This document shows positions 32,689 through 42,209 of a stretch of 64,000 bases of DNA, in pieces (within the stretch, counting starts at the first letter, position 1; each line of letters starts with the position of its first letter). The position numbers and the translations under genes are program-made. Source of the stretch: Burkholderiaceae bacterium (GTDB taxonomy: Bacteria > Pseudomonadota > Gammaproteobacteria > Burkholderiales > Burkholderiaceae_C); NCBI GenBank assembly GCA_023954095.1, contig JAMLIQ010000003.1:46986-110985 (forward strand), read 5' to 3'. Below the pieces are notes generated by a model that was given only the letters and a program-made list of their open reading frames with translations, was not told the origin of the DNA and did no database searches.

Positions 32689-33300
32689 TCAGTCGGCCTT
32701 GCCGTTGCCCTTGGCCGCTTCGGCCAGGCGACGGATAGATTCGGCGAGCTCCTGCTCTGCGGTTTTTTCGTCGCCCTTCTTCAGCGTGGGGTCGTCGATC
32801 AGCCCCCGGAGAAAGGCGATGCGCTTGATCAGTTCAGACCAGCCCTGCAGCAGCAGCAAAGTGAAGCCCAGCGGCATCATGGCGTACACCGGCCAGCGGA
32901 TCAGCCCCCCGGCGTTGTTCGACATTTCGCCCGATTCGAAGCCACGCAGGAAGAACGGGGTGCCGTACCACAGGATGGCCAGGCACATGGGCGTGAGAAA
33001 GACCGAGAAGCCGATGACATCGATCCAGATCTGGGCGCGCTTGGAGAGCCGGCCGGAGATGACGTCCACCTTCACATGCTCACCCTGCAGCAGCGTGTAG
33101 CCCGCAGCGATCAGGAAAGACGCGGCAAACAGGTACCACTGCACTTCCAGAAAAGCATTGGAGCTGATGTTGAAAAGCTTGCGCGAGAGCGCGTTGAGTC
33201 CGCTGATGAGCGTCGAGGCCAGAATGAGCCAGATGACGTATTTACCGATCTGGGTACTGAGCCAGTCGATCCCTCGGGATAGTTTCAGTAATGCCTGCAT
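32689..33300 (-). CDS. TRAP transporter small (DctQ-type) permease
   Basis: A 203-residue membrane protein with four hydrophobic helices and the DctQ pattern: IGKYVIWLILASTLISGLNALSRK, ALEVQWYLFAA-type segment (here FLEVQWYLFAASFLIAAGYT), GEHVKVDVI, followed by an acidic tail. The ATG at 33300 is preceded by GGAGA. The large subunit follows after 16 bases. No binding-protein gene is upstream within the 359-base gap to the divergent ligase gene. Confidence 0.92.
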   Translation of the reverse strand: MQALLKLSRGIDWLSTQIGKYVIWLILASTLISGLNALSRKLFNISSNAFLEVQWYLFAASFLIAAGYTLLQGEHVKVDVISGRLSKRAQIWIDVIGFSVFLTPMCLAILWYGTPFFLRGFESGEMSNNAGGLIRWPVYAMMPLGFTLLLLQGWSELIKRIAFLRGLIDDPTLKKGDEKTAEQELAESIRRLAEAAKGNGKAD

Positions 33301-33659
33301 GGGGTCTCCAATCAAATGACGGCGCCTTGGGTTGCGCGCTTGCCGAGGCGTGGCAAGGGGTGGGGCAACTTTTTGCAACGGCGCGATTCTACGGAGCACT
33401 CTAGTAGGAGTCTGACGGTAGCGTGACGGTGTTATCCCTCAATGAATGCTTGATGCAATGCTACTGAATTTGTAGCTATAAGGGTTAACGCCTAGATGAA
33501 AAATGTCCCGTGCCGACGGCGAAGGCGTGTCGGGCGGGGGTGGGTAAATCGCTAGCGCACAAGCGTGAATTGGAGGGATTTTGGGCTCTTCGCGCTCCTA
33601 TACTGCCCCCGGATGGGCCGAGACCCGCCGCAAACACCTAGGACAGGAGATACGCACCC
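33301..33659. other. Divergent intergenic region, TRAP genes / acyl-CoA ligase
   Basis: No gene is credible on either strand. The region should hold promoters for both units: a TATACT at 33599-33604 could be a -10 for the ligase, without a convincing -35, and AGGAGA precedes the ligase ATG. It also holds a diverged interspersed repeat at 33456-33505. Confidence 0.45.
33456..33505. repeat. Interspersed repeat copy 6 (diverged)
   Basis: GCTACTGAATTTGTAGCTAT followed by AAGGGTTAACGCCTAGATG, the AGCTAT plus core half of the family with a decayed core. Confidence 0.5.
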
Positions 33660-35351
33660 ATGAGCTCTGTAGCACCCGATACGCTGGCTTTGCAGCGCCT
33701 TTACCATTGGGAGCAGGCAGCGCCCAGCCGTGTGACCCTGACCCAGCCCATGGGGCAGGGCGTGGTTCAGGACTTTACCTGGGGCCAGGTGGCCGACCAG
33801 GTGCGTCGCATGGCAGCGCACCTGCAATCGCAAGGCTGGGAGCCCGGCTCGCGGGTGGCCATTCTGTCCAAGAACTGCGCCTGGTGGCTGATGAGTGACC
33901 TGGCCATCTGGATGGCGGGATATGTGTCGGTGCCGCTGTACCCCACACTGGCGCATGACACCGTGAACCAGATCCTTACCCACAGCGAGGCCAAGGCATG
34001 TTTCATTGGCAAGCTCGATGGCTGGGAAGGCATGAAGCCGGGGGTTCCCGAAGGCATGCCCTGCATCAGCTACGCGCTCTCGCCCGACGATGCCCGCAGG
34101 AACTACGACGGCTGGGACGCCATCTGTGCGCGCACTCCGCCGCTGCAGGGCGCGCCCGTGCGCGATGCGCAGGAGCTGGCCACCTTGATCTACACCTCGG
34201 GCACCACGGGCAAGCCCAAGGGCGTGATGCACAGTTTCGGTAATTTTGCGTGGGCCATCGGTGCGGGCATCAAGCGCATTCCCATGGGCCAGGAAGACCG
34301 CATGCTGTCCTATCTGCCGCTGGCGCACGTCGTGGAGCGCGTGCTGGTTGAGCATGGCTGGCTGCGCACGGGCATGCAGCTGTTCTTTGCGGATTCGCTG
34401 GATACTTTTGCGCTCGACCTGCAGCGGGCCCAGCCGACGATCTTCTTCTCGGTACCGCGCCTGTGGGTGAAGTTCCAGCAGGGCATTCACCACAAGATGC
34501 CGCCGGCCAAGCTCAACCGGCTCTTGTCTCTGCCTCTGATTGGGGGCCTGGTGCGCAACAAGGTGCAAAAAGCCCTGGGACTGAACCATTGCCGCATTGC
34601 AGCGGGGGGTGCGGCGCCCATGCCGCTGAGCCTGCTGCAGTGGTACAGCAAGCTGGGCATTGACATCAACGAAGGCTATGGCATGACGGAAAACCTGGCC
34701 GTCTCGCATATCACTGAGCCTGGCAAGAATCAGCAAGGTTCTGTGGGGCCTGCCTATGACGGTGTGGACCACCGTACCGATCCGGACACTGGAGAAATCC
34801 AGATGCGCAGTTCCGCACTGATGCTGGGCTACTACAAGGAGCCTGAACAAAGCCGTGACGCCTTTACTGCCGACGGCTGGCTGCGCACCGGCGACAAGGG
34901 CCGCATCGATGCCCAGGGCTGTCTGCACATCACGGGCCGTGTGAAAGACTTGTTCAAAACCGGCAAGGGCAAATATGTGGCACCTGCGCCCATCGAAGAC
35001 AAGCTCGGCACCCATGAGTCGGTGGAAGCCTGTGTGGTGACGGGTGCCAACCTGGGCCAGCCGCTCGGTATCGTGATGCTCAATGCCGACGCCGTTGCCA
35101 AGGCTTCCAGCACCGAAGGCAAGGCCGCGCTGGAGACTTCGCTCACGGCGCACCTCAAGAGCATCAACGCCACCCTCGACCCCCATGAGCAACTGCAGTG
35201 CATCGTGCTGGTCACCACCCCCTGGACGGTGGACAACGATCTCATCACCCCCACCTTCAAGGTCAAGCGCAACCGCATCGAGGACATCTACTCCGCCAAC
35301 TACGAGCGCTGGGAAACCTCGGGCAAGAAGGTGGTCTGGTTCGGTCAGTAA
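33660..35351 (+). CDS. AMP-dependent acyl-CoA synthetase (long-chain type)
   Basis: A 563-residue adenylate-forming ligase that activates a carboxylic acid to acyl-AMP and then acyl-CoA. Motifs: LIYTSGTTGKPKGVMHS (P-loop) near 177, YLPLAHVVERV near 217, the linker motif YGMTENLAVSH near 340 and DGWLRTGDKGRID near 402. The long-chain FadD/Faa-type spacing of the GYGMTE and TGD motifs fits fatty-acid substrates. It faces a second acyl-CoA ligase in the liv operon across a shared terminator. The true substrate could also be an aromatic or branched acid. Confidence 0.92.
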   Translation: MSSVAPDTLALQRLYHWEQAAPSRVTLTQPMGQGVVQDFTWGQVADQVRRMAAHLQSQGWEPGSRVAILSKNCAWWLMSDLAIWMAGYVSVPLYPTLAHDTVNQILTHSEAKACFIGKLDGWEGMKPGVPEGMPCISYALSPDDARRNYDGWDAICARTPPLQGAPVRDAQELATLIYTSGTTGKPKGVMHSFGNFAWAIGAGIKRIPMGQEDRMLSYLPLAHVVERVLVEHGWLRTGMQLFFADSLDTFALDLQRAQPTIFFSVPRLWVKFQQGIHHKMPPAKLNRLLSLPLIGGLVRNKVQKALGLNHCRIAAGGAAPMPLSLLQWYSKLGIDINEGYGMTENLAVSHITEPGKNQQGSVGPAYDGVDHRTDPDTGEIQMRSSALMLGYYKEPEQSRDAFTADGWLRTGDKGRIDAQGCLHITGRVKDLFKTGKGKYVAPAPIEDKLGTHESVEACVVTGANLGQPLGIVMLNADAVAKASSTEGKAALETSLTAHLKSINATLDPHEQLQCIVLVTTPWTVDNDLITPTFKVKRNRIEDIYSANYERWETSGKKVVWFGQ

Positions 35352-35367
35352 CTCGCCAAGAGCGCAT

Positions 35368-35411
35368 ATGGAAAAACACCGCCCGGTTTGCGCCGGGCGG
35401 TGTTTTTCCAT
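35368..35411. terminator. Bidirectional rho-independent terminator
   Basis: Two perfect 19-base arms (left 35368-35386, right 35393-35411) with a six-base loop. Each side carries A or T runs next to the GC stem (GGAAAAACACCGCCCGG / its complement), so it should stop both the plus-strand ligase and the minus-strand liv operon. Confidence 0.92.
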
Positions 35412-35443
35412 GGTGCGCCCAGCATGGGCGCACACCTGCGAAC

Positions 35444-36622
35444 TCATTCGGTAATGTAGTTCGACACGATGGTCCAGCGGCCGTCATGCAGTTGCGACAA
35501 CCGCGAGAGGTTGCTGCCCAGGCGCTTTTGCGGTCCGAACTTCTGCACTGCGCTGCCAAAGATGTCGCGTGGAATCTCCATGGTGTCCATGGCCTTGATG
35601 AAACTGTCGGTACTCAGGTTGGGCCCAGCCTTCTGAGCGGCGCGAATGAAGCTGTCGATCGCCAGGTAGCCATAGACAGAGAACACCGCCGGGTCTTCGT
35701 TGAAGGCCGTTTTGTACTTGGTCGCCCAGAAACGGATGGGTTGCGAGGCATCGTCCAGGTAGGGGTTCTGCACCGTCATCGTGGCATAGAGTCCGTCCAT
35801 GGCCTTGCCGCCCAGCTTGTGGATCAGGTCGGTATAGGCTGCGCTGGAGCCCAGGAAGATGGGGTTGAAGCCCAGCTTGCGTGCCGTGCCAATGCCGCCA
35901 ATGGTCTCGCGGATGATGGTGCCCAGCACCACCATGTCGCAGTTGGCCGCCTTGAGCTTGGACATCTGCGAGGAAAAATCGGTGGCGCCGCGCTTGAAGG
36001 TGGTGGTCTCGGCCATAGTCATGCCCACGGCCTTGAGACCTTCTTCCGCGCCGCGCTGCACTTCCAGGCCGAACTCGTCGTCCTGGTACATGGAGCAGAT
36101 CTTCTGGGCCTTCTTTTCCTTCACCAGTTTGGGTACGGCAGCCTTCATCTGGTCGAAGTAGGTGGCGGCAAAGGCGTATTTGAGCTTGTGGAAGGGTTCG
36201 TACATTTCACGCGCTGCGGTCACCGGGAAGAAGTTGATGACGTTCTTCTCGAACTGCACCGGCATGGCGGCCAGATTCTGCGCCGTGCCCAGATGGCCCA
36301 CCATCATGAAAATCTTGTTCTGGTTGACCAGTTTCTGCGCGGCCAGCACCGCTTTCTTGGGGTCGTAGCCCGAATCCTCCACCAGCAGGTTGATCTTGCG
36401 CCCGTTGACGCCGCCCTGCTCATTGACTTCGTTCACGCGCAGCATCATGCCGTTGCGCAACTGCTTGCCAAAACCCGCCAGAGGACCCGACAGGTCCTGG
36501 ATCGAGCCCAGTGTGATTTCCGTCTTGGTGACGCCCTGGCTTTCCTCGGCGTGGACCCCGGATGCGCTCAAGGCGGCGGCGCAAGCCAGGGTGGCCAGGG
36601 CTGCGGTCGATGTCTTTCTCAT
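35444..36622 (-). CDS. Branched-chain amino acid-type ABC binding protein (LivK-like)
   Basis: A 392-residue exported binding protein of the Peripla_BP_6 family: signal peptide TAALATLACAAALSASGVHA, then ITLGSIQDLSGPLAGFGKQL, NGRKINLLVEDSGYDPKKAV and a later FKRGATDFSSQMSKLKAANCDMVV (shortened: RGATDFSSQMSKLKAAN). AAAGGAG lies just before the ATG. It is the last gene of the livHMGF-ligase operon. LivK-type proteins bind leucine and its relatives, but also amides, urea and aromatic or fatty acids; the ligase neighbour points to a carboxylic acid. Confidence 0.92.
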   Translation of the reverse strand: MRKTSTAALATLACAAALSASGVHAEESQGVTKTEITLGSIQDLSGPLAGFGKQLRNGMMLRVNEVNEQGGVNGRKINLLVEDSGYDPKKAVLAAQKLVNQNKIFMMVGHLGTAQNLAAMPVQFEKNVINFFPVTAAREMYEPFHKLKYAFAATYFDQMKAAVPKLVKEKKAQKICSMYQDDEFGLEVQRGAEEGLKAVGMTMAETTTFKRGATDFSSQMSKLKAANCDMVVLGTIIRETIGGIGTARKLGFNPIFLGSSAAYTDLIHKLGGKAMDGLYATMTVQNPYLDDASQPIRFWATKYKTAFNEDPAVFSVYGYLAIDSFIRAAQKAGPNLSTDSFIKAMDTMEIPRDIFGSAVQKFGPQKRLGSNLSRLSQLHDGRWTIVSNYITE

Positions 36623-36645
36623 GTCGTGTCTCCTTTTGAATTGCG

Positions 36646-38499
36646 TCAATACATGGCATCGATCTGTGCCGCGTATTTCTTTTCCACCAGCTTGCGCTTG
36701 AGCTTCATGGTCGGAGTGAGTTCTTCATCTTCGGCCGTGAGCTGGGTGTCGAGCAGGAAGAATTTCTTGATCTGCTCCACGCGGGCAAACTTCTGGTTCA
36801 CCCGGTTGATCTCGTTCTGGATCAATTCTTGCACTTCAGGGGCGCGCGTCAAACTGGCGTAATTACTGAAGGGTATGTCCGCATCCTGCGCAAATTTCTC
36901 CACGTTCTCCTGGTCGATCATGATGATGACCGTGAGGTAGGCGCGCTTGTCGCCGATGACCACGGCATCGGTGACGTAGGGAGAGAACTTGAGCTCGTTT
37001 TCCAGTTCGCTGGGCGTAATGTTTTTGCCACCCGCCGTGATGATGATGTCCTTCATGCGGTCGGTGATGCGGAAGAAACCTTCATCGTCCACCGTGCCGA
37101 CGTCGCCGGTATGCAGCCATCCATCGGCGTCGATGGTTTCCGCCGTCTTTTCGGGCAGGTTCAGGTAGCCCATGAAGACGTTGGTGCCGCGCACCAGAAT
37201 CTCGCCCGTGGCCGGGTCGAGCCGCACTTCGTTGAAACCGGCGGCCGGGCCAATGGAGCCCGGCTTCATGCGGGTGGCCGGCACCCCGGTCGATGCCCCG
37301 CAGGTTTCCGTCATGCCCCATACCTCCAGCATGGGAACACCCAGCGCCATGTACCACTTCACCAGTTCGGGCGAGATGGGGGCCGCACCAGTTACGCAAA
37401 AGCGTGCGCGGTGAATGCCGATGAGCTTGCGGGTGTTGTTCAGCGCCAGCCAGCGGGCCAGCGTGAAGCGCAGTTTCAGGCCCGTTCCCACGGTCTCGCC
37501 CGCCATCACTTTCTCGGCAATGCGCATGCCCACGCCAATGCTCCATGCGTAAGCCGCACGCTGCAGCGCACTCGACTCCTTGAGGGCGATCATCACGCCG
37601 GAATAGAACTTCTCCCATACCCGGGGCACGGCGGTGAACACCGTGGGGGCAATCTCGCGCACGTTCTCGGGAATCGTTTCGGGGTTCTCCACAAAGTTGA
37701 GCTTGGCGCCGGTATAGAGCGCGAAATACTCACCCCCCATGCGCTCGGCAATGTGGCACAGGGGCAGGAAGCACATGCGCTCGTCGCGCTCGTCCTGCGC
37801 CACCAGGGTGTTGAAGCCGCGTGTGGTGTACACCAGCCCGCGGTGGCTGTGCATGGCACCCTTGGGCTTGCCGGTGGTGCCCGAGGTGTAGACCAGAATG
37901 GCCAGGTCCTCGGGCTGGCAGTCGGCGGCGCGGTGGAGTACGGCGTCGGGGTGCCGGGCCAGCCATTCACGGCCCAGGGTGCGCAGCGCTTCGAGCGACA
38001 TCACGCCCGGATCGTCCAGGTCGCGCAGGCCTTTCATGTCGAACACGACCACCTTCTGCAGCAAGGGCAGGCGCTCGCGTACGTCCAGGGCCTTGTCGAG
38101 CTGTTCATCGTCTTCCACAAACAGCACGCGGGTGCCCGAGTCCTCGCACAGGTAGTGCACCTGGGAGGCCGCATCGGTGGGGTAGATGCCATTGGAGACA
38201 CCGCCGCAACTGAGCACGGCCAGATCGGCCAACACCCATTCGACCACGGTATTGGCCAGGATGGAGGCTGTATGCCCACGCTCAAAGCCCAGGGCCAGCA
38301 GGCCACCGGCGATCTCGCGCACGGCATCGCCGGTCTGCTGCCAGCTCCAGCTGCGCCAGATGCCCAGTTCCTTCTGCCGCATCCAGACCTGGTCCCCACG
38401 CAGGGCGACGGCATTCCAGAACATGGCAGGAATGGTCTCGCCGGGCACGACAATGTCATTGCGTGGCTGGATGTGGCTAACGTCCCATAAGTTGCTCAT
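36646..38499 (-). CDS. AMP-dependent acyl-CoA synthetase in the liv operon
   Basis: A 617-residue adenylate-forming ligase with the full motif set: LAILVYTSGTTGKPKGAMHS near 190, FLPLCHIAERMGGEY near 235, VWGMTETCGASTGVP near 375 and DGWLHTGDVGTVDDEGFF near 438, plus a KLKRKLVEKKY tail with the C-terminal catalytic Lys region. Long-chain FadD15-type architecture. It sits between livF and the binding protein, an arrangement where the imported acid is activated at once. The start at 38499 is used; GGTGAA precedes it. Confidence 0.92.
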   Translation of the reverse strand: MSNLWDVSHIQPRNDIVVPGETIPAMFWNAVALRGDQVWMRQKELGIWRSWSWQQTGDAVREIAGGLLALGFERGHTASILANTVVEWVLADLAVLSCGGVSNGIYPTDAASQVHYLCEDSGTRVLFVEDDEQLDKALDVRERLPLLQKVVVFDMKGLRDLDDPGVMSLEALRTLGREWLARHPDAVLHRAADCQPEDLAILVYTSGTTGKPKGAMHSHRGLVYTTRGFNTLVAQDERDERMCFLPLCHIAERMGGEYFALYTGAKLNFVENPETIPENVREIAPTVFTAVPRVWEKFYSGVMIALKESSALQRAAYAWSIGVGMRIAEKVMAGETVGTGLKLRFTLARWLALNNTRKLIGIHRARFCVTGAAPISPELVKWYMALGVPMLEVWGMTETCGASTGVPATRMKPGSIGPAAGFNEVRLDPATGEILVRGTNVFMGYLNLPEKTAETIDADGWLHTGDVGTVDDEGFFRITDRMKDIIITAGGKNITPSELENELKFSPYVTDAVVIGDKRAYLTVIIMIDQENVEKFAQDADIPFSNYASLTRAPEVQELIQNEINRVNQKFARVEQIKKFFLLDTQLTAEDEELTPTMKLKRKLVEKKYAAQIDAMY

Positions 38500-38503
38500 T
38501 GGT

Positions 38504-39307
38504 TCACCGCCATGTCTTTTTCTTTTTCCAGCGCCGCTCACCGCGTACGCCTTCTTCCTTCATGCCCAGGTAAAACTCCTTGATGTCTTCCTTTTCGCGC
38601 AGGCGGTCGCAGCTGTCTTCCATGACGATGCGGCCGTTTTCCAGCACGTAGCCGTAATCCGACGCGTTGAGGGCCATGTTGGCGTTCTGTTCGACCAGCA
38701 GGATGGTGGTGCCGCGCTCGCGGTTGATGCGCACCACGATCTCGAAGATTTCCTTGGTGAGCTTGGGGGACAGGCCCAGACTGGGTTCGTCGAGCAGGAT
38801 CAGATCGGGGTTGGCCATGAGGGCGCGTGAAATCGCCAGCATCTGCTGCTGCCCGCCCGACAGAAGCCCTGCATCCTGCTGCGCACGTTCCTGGAGGATG
38901 GGGAAGTAGGCATACACCATCTCCATGTCGCGGGCCACGCCATCGCGGTCCTTGCGGGTGTAGGCGCCCATGAGCAGGTTGTCGCGCACGGAGAGCAGCG
39001 GAAACACTTCGCGCCCCTCGGGCACGTGGACCAGGCCCTGCTGCACGATGAATGCCGGGTCGCGGGCGGTGATGTCGTGGCCCTTGAATTCGATCGACCC
39101 CTTGCGGGGATCGAGAATGCCGGAGATGGTTTTCAGGATGGTGGATTTGCCTGCCCCATTCGAGCCCAGCACGGTGGCGATTTCGCCCTTGCGCACTTTC
39201 AGGCTCACGCCCCGGATGGCCTTGATGGGGCCATAGGCGCTCTCGACGTTGAGCAGGCTGAGCATGGGCGCCTGGGCGCCGTCGTTGCGGTCGGTCAGCA
39301 TGCTCAT
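38504..39307 (-). CDS. livF: Branched-chain ABC transporter ATPase LivF
   Basis: A 267-residue ATPase with Walker A GSNGAGKSTILK near 48, signature LSGGQQQMLAISRAL near 145 and Walker B LILLDEPSLGLSPKL near 168. The short GL-S-P spacing and PEGREVFPLLSVRDNL segment identify LivF. A strongly basic tail (RRWKKKKTWR) extends past the usual end. The start overlaps the livG stop by four bases. It works with LivG, LivH, LivM and the binding protein at 35444. Confidence 0.93.
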   Translation of the reverse strand: MSMLTDRNDGAQAPMLSLLNVESAYGPIKAIRGVSLKVRKGEIATVLGSNGAGKSTILKTISGILDPRKGSIEFKGHDITARDPAFIVQQGLVHVPEGREVFPLLSVRDNLLMGAYTRKDRDGVARDMEMVYAYFPILQERAQQDAGLLSGGQQQMLAISRALMANPDLILLDEPSLGLSPKLTKEIFEIVVRINRERGTTILLVEQNANMALNASDYGYVLENGRIVMEDSCDRLREKEDIKEFYLGMKEEGVRGERRWKKKKTWR

Positions 39308-40101
39308 GCGGTCCTCCGCAGCGAAGAGACGTCGTCTACCGTGCCCAGGTAGGCCTCGATGACAGCGGGGTCGGTCTGTACCTCGCGCGGCGTGCCCATG
39401 GCCAGCACTTCGCCCTGGTTCATGGCAAGGACGCGGTCAGACACCTTGGAGACGAGCGACATGTCGTGCTCCACCATCAGTACCGTGATGCCCAGCTCCT
39501 GCTGGATGTCCTGGATCCAGAAAGCCATGTCGTCGGTTTCCTCCACGTTCAGACCGGAAGATGGCTCATCGAGCAGCAACAGCCTGGGCTCGGTGCACAG
39601 CGCACGCGCCAGTTCCACCACCTTGCGCACCCCGTAGGGCAGGCCCGCCACCATGGTGTCGCGGTAGTGCTGCAGGTGCAGCAGGTCGATCACCTCCTCG
39701 GCCTTCAGGCGTGCCTGCAACTCGGCCTCGCGCGCCGTGGCCGTGAAAAACATGTCGCGCAGAAACCCTGTCTTGCGGTGGGTGTGCCGGCCAATCAGCA
39801 GGTTGTGCAATACGGTGGCGTGCTCGAACAGTTCGATGTTCTGGAACGTGCGCGCAATGCCCAGTCCGGCAATGGCGTGGGCGGGTTGATCCGTGAGCTT
39901 TTTCCCCTGGTAGTCGATCTCGCCCGCCGTGGGCTCGTAAATGCGGCTGATCAGGTTGAACACCGTGGTCTTGCCCGCGCCGTTGGGGCCGATGAGGGTG
40001 AAAACCTCGCCTGCGTGCACATCGAAGCTGACATTGTTGACGGCCAGCACGCCGCCAAAGCGCACGCTGAGGTTGCGGGCGGAAAGGATGGTGGTGGTCA
40101 T
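39304..40101 (-). CDS. livG: Branched-chain ABC transporter ATPase LivG
   Basis: A 265-residue ATPase: Walker A GPNGAGKTTVFNLI near 40, GLGIARTFQNIELFEHATVL (the LivG-specific TFQNI block), YGVRKVVELARALC in place of LSGGQ, and Walker B LLLLDEPSSGLNVEE. The atypical signature is normal for LivG. Both ends overlap neighbours by four bases, so livM, livG and livF are translationally coupled. Confidence 0.94.
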   Translation of the reverse strand: MTTTILSARNLSVRFGGVLAVNNVSFDVHAGEVFTLIGPNGAGKTTVFNLISRIYEPTAGEIDYQGKKLTDQPAHAIAGLGIARTFQNIELFEHATVLHNLLIGRHTHRKTGFLRDMFFTATAREAELQARLKAEEVIDLLHLQHYRDTMVAGLPYGVRKVVELARALCTEPRLLLLDEPSSGLNVEETDDMAFWIQDIQQELGITVLMVEHDMSLVSKVSDRVLAMNQGEVLAMGTPREVQTDPAVIEAYLGTVDDVSSLRRTA

Positions 40102-41174
40102 TTCAGGCGGTCCGATTTCTGGAACGATTTCTGCCGCTTGAACATGCCTTGGCGGTAGAACGGAAAGAGCTGCAGCCAGGTACGCACCTTGAGCCAGCGG
40201 CCATACAGTCCCATGGGTTCGAACAGCACGAACGCGATCAGCACGATGCCGTAGACGGCGGCCTGCAGGCCTGGCGCCTGGCCGATGGCGTCGGGCAGCA
40301 CATCTTTCGCCATGCCGATGGCCTGCGGCATGATGATGAGGAAGAGCGCTCCCAGAAACACGCCATGCACCGAGCCCAGGCCGCCAATCACGATCATCAG
40401 CAACAGGTCGATGGACTGCAGGATGTTGAACTGGTCGGGCGAGATGAACTGCAGCTTGTGGGCATACAGCGCGCCTGCAATGCCTGCCAGCCCGGCCGAC
40501 AGGGCAAACGACAGGGTTTTGTAGCGCGCAAGATGAATGCCCATGCTCTGCGCCGATATTTCTGAATCACGGATGGCGACAAAGGCCCGCCCCGTGGGCG
40601 CGCGCAGCAGGTTGAGCAGCCCCAGCGTGGAGGCGACGGCGATCGCCAGGCACAGGAAATAGAACGCCTCGCCCCCCGAGAGCGGCCAGCCCCAGAGCGT
40701 GGGCGCCTTGACATGCATGCCTGCATTGCCGCCTGTGACCGATTCCCAGCGGGCAAACACTTCTTCGACGATGAAGCCGAACGACAGCGTGGCCATGCCC
40801 AGGTAGATGCCCTTGACGCGCAGCGCAGGCAAGCCCACCACCAGGCCGACCGCGGCCGACAGCAGCGCTGCGCAGGCCAGGGCCAGGGGAAAGGGCCAGC
40901 CCATGCCGATCAACACAGCCTGGGTGTAGGCCCCCACGCCCAGAAAGGCGGCATGGCCCAGCGAAAACAGCCCGGTAAAGCCCGCCAGCAGCATCAGGCC
41001 CAGGCCGGCGATGGCATAGATGAGCACAAAGGTCAGTTGTGCCAGCCAGTATTCGGCAAACAGCCAGGGAGCCGCCAGCAGAAGTACCCCCAGGGCGCTG
41101 TACCAGAAGACATGGCCAGGGTGCTTGGCAAGACGGATGTCCTGCCGGTAGTCGGTTTTGAAGATGAAACGCAT
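40098..41174 (-). CDS. livM: Branched-chain ABC transporter permease LivM
   Basis: A 358-residue permease with about ten hydrophobic helices. LivM signatures: GLMLLAGFTGLFSLGHAAFLGVGAY near 60 (shortened: GFTGLFSLGHAAFLGVGAY), LRVKGIYLGMATLSFGFI and SIDLLLMIVIGGLGSVHG near 270. livG overlaps its stop and livH lies 15 bases upstream. An AMP of the transported ligand by the operon's ligase is expected after entry. Confidence 0.93.
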   Translation of the reverse strand: MRFIFKTDYRQDIRLAKHPGHVFWYSALGVLLLAAPWLFAEYWLAQLTFVLIYAIAGLGLMLLAGFTGLFSLGHAAFLGVGAYTQAVLIGMGWPFPLALACAALLSAAVGLVVGLPALRVKGIYLGMATLSFGFIVEEVFARWESVTGGNAGMHVKAPTLWGWPLSGGEAFYFLCLAIAVASTLGLLNLLRAPTGRAFVAIRDSEISAQSMGIHLARYKTLSFALSAGLAGIAGALYAHKLQFISPDQFNILQSIDLLLMIVIGGLGSVHGVFLGALFLIIMPQAIGMAKDVLPDAIGQAPGLQAAVYGIVLIAFVLFEPMGLYGRWLKVRTWLQLFPFYRQGMFKRQKSFQKSDRLK

Positions 41175-41189
41175 GGTGTGGGGCCTTGT

Positions 41190-42065
41190 TCAGACTTTCT
41201 TGCGGAGCTTTTCGCCGAACAGCCCGTTGGGCTTGACCATCAGCATGATCAGCACCACCACATAGGCGGCCACATCCTTGAAGCCGTCGGGCAAATAAAA
41301 GCCTGAGAACGATTCGACCAGGCCGATCACCAGCCCGCCCACGATGGCGCCCGGCAGGCTGCTGAAGCCCCCCACCACGGCGGCCGGAAACGCCTTGAGC
41401 CCGATGAAGCCCATATTGGCGTGCACGAAGGTGATGGGTGCCAGCAGCAGTCCGGCAATGGCCGCGACGGCGGCGGCCAGGGCCCATACCAGGCCGTTGA
41501 GCCGCTGCACCGGAATCCCCATGTAGTAGGCGGCCAGCTGGTTCTGCGAGGACGCCTGCATGGCGATGCCGAGCTTGCTGTACTTGAACAGCAGGAACAA
41601 CAGTATGCACAGCACGGCCGTGGCGGCAATGATGACGAATTGCTCGACGTTGACCACCAGGGTGCCCAGGGTCCAGATCTCGTCCTTGTAGGGCACGGGC
41701 AGCACATAGGTTTCGGTGCCGATGCCCGGGATCATGGTGATGATCCCGCGCGCCGTGTAGCCCACGCCAATCGTCAGCATCACGATGGAGAACGCGGGCT
41801 GGCCCAGGATGGGGCGCACGATGACCCGCTCGATCGCCATGCCAAAGAGGGCCATGCCCGCGATGGCGCTGAGCACGGCCAGCCAGAAGGGAAAGCCCAT
41901 CAGCGTCATGCATGCCAGGCCGCCGAAGGCGCCCAGCATCATGAGTTCGCCCTGGGCAAAGCTCACGGTTTCCGTGCCTTTGTAGATCAGCACGAAACCC
42001 AGCGCGATGAGGCCATAGATGCAGCCTTGCGAAACACCGCTGATGACCAACTGCAGAAACTGCAC
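41190..42065 (-). CDS. livH: Branched-chain ABC transporter permease LivH
   Basis: A 291-residue permease of the LivH type: SQGCIYGLIALGFVLIYKGTETVSFAQGELMMLGAF (shortened: GLIALGFVLIYKGTETVSFA), ASSQNQLAAYYMGIP and GLKAFPAAVVGGFSSLPGAI. The start is a GTG with GGAG upstream. It heads the minus-strand operon livH-livM-livG-livF-ligase-binding protein. The 144 bases before it, up to the next gene at 42210, should carry the operon promoter. Confidence 0.93.
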   Translation of the reverse strand: MQFLQLVISGVSQGCIYGLIALGFVLIYKGTETVSFAQGELMMLGAFGGLACMTLMGFPFWLAVLSAIAGMALFGMAIERVIVRPILGQPAFSIVMLTIGVGYTARGIITMIPGIGTETYVLPVPYKDEIWTLGTLVVNVEQFVIIAATAVLCILLFLLFKYSKLGIAMQASSQNQLAAYYMGIPVQRLNGLVWALAAAVAAIAGLLLAPITFVHANMGFIGLKAFPAAVVGGFSSLPGAIVGGLVIGLVESFSGFYLPDGFKDVAAYVVVLIMLMVKPNGLFGEKLRKKV

Positions 42066-42209
42066 GTTGTTGTCTCCCTGTTTTGTGAATGCGTCCCGGT
42101 TTATAGCGGTGCATCCCGGGCTTGTCGCTAAGGGTTTTCCGGCGGACCGGCACTCAGCCTGTCCCGCAAGCGACTGAGGGATGTCCGGCCCGGGGTGGGC
42201 TGGCGTGTG

